Positions 6,000 through 8,547 of a stretch of DNA of 8,547 nt are shown piece by piece (the first letter of the stretch is position 1; each line of letters opens with the position of its first letter). The DNA lies in NCBI GenBank assembly GCA_934511545.1, contig CAKSWM010000050.1, positions 1-8,547 of the forward strand, given 5' to 3'. The position numbers and the translations under genes are program-made. Below the pieces are notes generated by a model, which was given only the letters and a program-made list of their open reading frames with translations, was not told the origin of the DNA and made no database searches. Source of the stretch: an uncultured Oscillospiraceae bacterium. GTDB taxonomy: Bacteria; Bacillota; Clostridia; Oscillospirales; Oscillospiraceae.

Positions 6000-8547
6000 G
6001 ATCAGACTGACGGAGAACCAGCGAAAGGCGGTTGAAACGCGCGGCTGTTCCGTGCTCGTCTCCGCCGCCGCCGGAAGCGGAAAGACAAAGGTCCTTGTCG
6101 AGCGCCTGATGTCATATATCACAGACCCGGAGGACCCGAAGAGCATAGATTCTTTTCTTGTGATAACCTATACCCGCGCGGCTGCGGCTCAGCTGCGCGA
6201 GCGCATTATCGAGAGCATCAACGAGCGCGCGGCTTCGGAGGCCCAGAACCGCCGTCTGCGGCGGCAGAGCGCGCTCTGTTATCAGGCGAAGATCGGAACG
6301 ATACATTCCTTCTGCACCTCCGTCCTGCGCGAGAACTGCCATCTGGCGGGTATTGCGCCGGATTTCCGCGTGATCGAGGAGGAGCGGGCAAACCGGATGA
6401 AAGAGACCGTGCTCGACCGCCTGCTTGAGCAGCGGTATGAACACATCGACAGCGACGGCGGCTTCCGCCTGCTTGTCGATACCGTCGGCGCGGGGCGGGA
6501 CGACAGGCGTCTTGCTTCGCTCGTTCTGGAGCTTCACGGGAAAATGCTCAGCAACGCCTGGCCGCAGGAGTGGGCAAGGCGGCAGGAGGATGCGCTGGAC
6601 GCCCGGGGCGTGTCCGATGTCGGAGAGACGCCGTGGGGAAGGGAGCTGCTGCAAAACGCCTGCGAGAGCGTGGACCACTGGTGCGGACGCATCGAAAAAT
6701 GCGTAGACCTTTTGCAGGGAAGCGACGAAAAGATAAGAAAGGCATATTTAGACAGCTTTTCGGAGAGTCTGGGCGGGCTTCAGCGGCTGAGAAGCGCGCT
6801 GGGGCGCGGCTGGGACTCGGCGCGCCTTGCGCTGCCCGTCGAGTTTCCGCGGCTCGGCTCGCTGCGCGGCAGTCCTGATCCCGCTCTGTCGGACGGCGTA
6901 AAGCTCGTGCGGGAGAAGTGCAAAAAGGCGATGGAGAAGCTTGCGGCAGAGCTTTCCGACCCTTCGGAGCAGCTTTTGTCCGAAATGCGGGAGACTGCGC
7001 CCGCGATGAAGGCGCTGCTGGAGCTTGCTTTGCGCTTTGACGAGCTGTATTCGCAGGAAAAGCGCAGACAGGGCTATGTTGATTTTTCCGATCTGGAGCA
7101 TCTGGCGGTGAAGCTGCTCTATGACCCGGAAACGAACTCGCCGACGGCGCTCGCGCGCGAGAAGTCCGCGCGCTTCACGGAGATAATGGTCGATGAATAT
7201 CAGGATGTGAACGAGGTGCAGGACCTCATTTTCCGCTGCGTTTCAAGGGATGAGAAGAACCTGTTCATGGTCGGCGACGTAAAGCAGTCGATCTATCGCT
7301 TCCGCCTTGCCGACCCGAAGATATTTCTGGAAAAGTACCGCAGCTTCGCACCGGAGGCGGAGGGCAACATGCCGAGGCGCATAGTTCTGCGCGAGAATTT
7401 CCGCTCACGGGGCTGTATAATAGATGGCGCAAACCATATTTTCAGGAACATAATGTCGCGCCGTCTCGGCGAGCTGGACTACGACGAGGACGCCGAACTC
7501 AGGCACGGCGCTGCATATTACGACCCGGCGCTTGATGTTCCGGTGAGCTTTGAGATCCTGTCCGCGCCCGAAAGCGGGGATGAGGACACGCCCGACAAGC
7601 TGACGCTTGAGGCCCGGCACGTCGCCGCGCGGATACGCGCGCTTGTCGAGTCCGGAGCGCCGGTGACCGACGGGGGAACGGTGAGAAGCGCGGGCTACGG
7701 CGATTTTGTCATACTTCTGCGCTCCCCCGGTTCCGCGGGAAAGGCTTACCGCCGGGCGCTGGCGGAGGCGGGAGTACCCGCCGCATCCGATCAGGGCGGG
7801 AGCTTTTTCGGTTCGCTGGAGATCTCGTTGACGCTTTCGCTGCTTGCGGTCATAGACGATCCGCATCAGGACGTCGCGCTTATAAATGTCCTGCGTTCGC
7901 CCATATTCGGCTTTTCCTCAAACGAGCTGGCGGCGATCAGAGCGGCGGACAAAAGCGGGGACTTTTTTTCCGCGCTCTGCGCCCGCGCACCGGAGGACGA
8001 AAAATGCGCCCGTTTTCTCGAAACGCTTTCGTCTCTGCGCATGATAGCGCCCGACCTGAGCGTGGACGAGCTTCTGCGCCATATTTACACCGAGCTTGAC
8101 CTGACCGCGATATGCAGCGCGATGAGCGACGGCGCGGCGCGCCGCGGAAACCTGTTTCTGCTGATGGAATATGCCCGGCGATTTGAGGAAAACGGCTGGC
8201 GGGGCCTGTTCCGCTTTGTGGACTGGCTCGGGCGGCTGGCGGAAAAAGGGGAGGAGCCCGCGGCCGGCGGCGACGGCGGAGGCGCTGTGCGGATAATGAG
8301 CATACACAAGTCCAAGGGGCTGGAGTTTCCGTTCGTGTTCCTTGCGGACCTCTCCCACGGCTTCAACAAAAACGACCTGCGCGCGCCGGTGCTCATGCAT
8401 CCCGTCCTCGGCCTCGGGCCGAAGCTGACGGACACGCGGCGCGGGATAGAGTATCCCACGCTTGCGCGCACAGCAATCACCGCGCGGCTCGAGCGGGAGC
8501 TTCTGAGCGAGCAGATGCGCGTTTTGTACGTCGCCATGACCCGCGCC
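5992..8547 (+). CDS. addA: AddA (RexA-like), helicase-nuclease subunit A, cut by the window end
   Basis: AddA is the 3'-to-5' motor of the AddAB break-resection enzyme and, through a C-terminal nuclease, degrades the 3'-ended strand. The frame is open for 852 codons and runs off the window; family members are about 1200 residues, so the nuclease domain is missing here. The superfamily 1 helicase motifs are in order: Q10, Walker A AAAGSGKT (25-32), motif Ia TYTRAAAAQLRERI (59-72), TIHSFC (103-108), Walker B DEYQD (401-405), motif III GDVKQSIYRFR (428-438), ENFRS (468-472), motif V SIHKSKGLEF (770-779), and motif VI RVLYVAMTRA (843-852), whose arginine 851 is the last but one visible residue. 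Motif Ia reads TYTR where Bacillus subtilis AddA has TFTN. The start is set by AAGGAGGT eight bases upstream and overlaps the addB stop. Absence of a stop is due to the window edge, not damage. Confidence 0.96.
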   Translation, partial: MAEIRLTENQRKAVETRGCSVLVSAAAGSGKTKVLVERLMSYITDPEDPKSIDSFLVITYTRAAAAQLRERIIESINERAASEAQNRRLRRQSALCYQAKIGTIHSFCTSVLRENCHLAGIAPDFRVIEEERANRMKETVLDRLLEQRYEHIDSDGGFRLLVDTVGAGRDDRRLASLVLELHGKMLSNAWPQEWARRQEDALDARGVSDVGETPWGRELLQNACESVDHWCGRIEKCVDLLQGSDEKIRKAYLDSFSESLGGLQRLRSALGRGWDSARLALPVEFPRLGSLRGSPDPALSDGVKLVREKCKKAMEKLAAELSDPSEQLLSEMRETAPAMKALLELALRFDELYSQEKRRQGYVDFSDLEHLAVKLLYDPETNSPTALAREKSARFTEIMVDEYQDVNEVQDLIFRCVSRDEKNLFMVGDVKQSIYRFRLADPKIFLEKYRSFAPEAEGNMPRRIVLRENFRSRGCIIDGANHIFRNIMSRRLGELDYDEDAELRHGAAYYDPALDVPVSFEILSAPESGDEDTPDKLTLEARHVAARIRALVESGAPVTDGGTVRSAGYGDFVILLRSPGSAGKAYRRALAEAGVPAASDQGGSFFGSLEISLTLSLLAVIDDPHQDVALINVLRSPIFGFSSNELAAIRAADKSGDFFSALCARAPEDEKCARFLETLSSLRMIAPDLSVDELLRHIYTELDLTAICSAMSDGAARRGNLFLLMEYARRFEENGWRGLFRFVDWLGRLAEKGEEPAAGGDGGGAVRIMSIHKSKGLEFPFVFLADLSHGFNKNDLRAPVLMHPVLGLGPKLTDTRRGIEYPTLARTAITARLERELLSEQMRVLYVAMTRA

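Noticed and set aside
2664..8547. Short GC-rich words resembling Chi sites (such as AGCGG) in addB and addA.
   Set aside because: The host's Chi sequence is unknown and such words are common at this base composition; genome-wide skew would be needed.
1..8547. Mobile elements, CRISPR arrays, tRNA or rRNA genes, or a defence island.
   Set aside because: No transposase, regularly spaced repeats, terminal inverted repeats or RNA-gene signatures were seen; base composition looks uniform.

Overview
This 8.5 kb window looks like ordinary chromosome from a fairly GC-rich Firmicute, most likely a Clostridia-class anaerobe. The evidence is strong Shine-Dalgarno sequences (AAGGAGGT before the last gene), a Gram-positive-style lipoprotein, an AddAB-type rather than RecBCD-type helicase-nuclease, and strong G/C bias at third codon positions that opens long false frames opposite the real genes. 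The exact genus cannot be read from the sequence.

Layout. On the minus strand, positions 49-1266 encode a lipid-anchored, sugar-type ABC transporter binding protein. A six-base-pair hairpin (28-45) lies just beyond its stop, and any permease or ATPase partners lie outside the window. A 204-bp divergent intergenic region (1267-1470) holds an exact-consensus promoter (TTGACA, 17 bp, TATAAT) reading left into the binding-protein gene. It also holds a probable extended -10 promoter reading right, and between them a perfect 14-bp palindrome with a third half-site one helical turn away. On the plus strand, three genes follow with no room for a terminator: a cation diffusion facilitator (1471-2640), addB (2664-5999) and addA (5992 to the window end, still open). 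addB and addA overlap by 8 bp.

How the genes work together. AddB and AddA form the heterodimeric ATP-dependent helicase-nuclease that resects double-strand breaks and loads the recombination pathway after Chi recognition. AddB carries an apparently intact C-terminal nuclease with its four iron-sulphur cysteines. AddA carries all helicase motifs up to the window edge, and its own C-terminal nuclease lies beyond it. The upstream transporter has the N/D plus D/D metal-site pattern of manganese-type CDF proteins and an unusual tandem C-terminal domain. Its place as first gene of an addBA transcription unit is the main contextual puzzle. The binding protein is transcribed the other way and is probably unrelated to repair.

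I did not find a clearly new multi-gene defence or mobile system. The most interesting leads are the duplicated cytoplasmic domain of the CDF protein, the CDF-addBA linkage and the three-half-site operator next to a perfect promoter.
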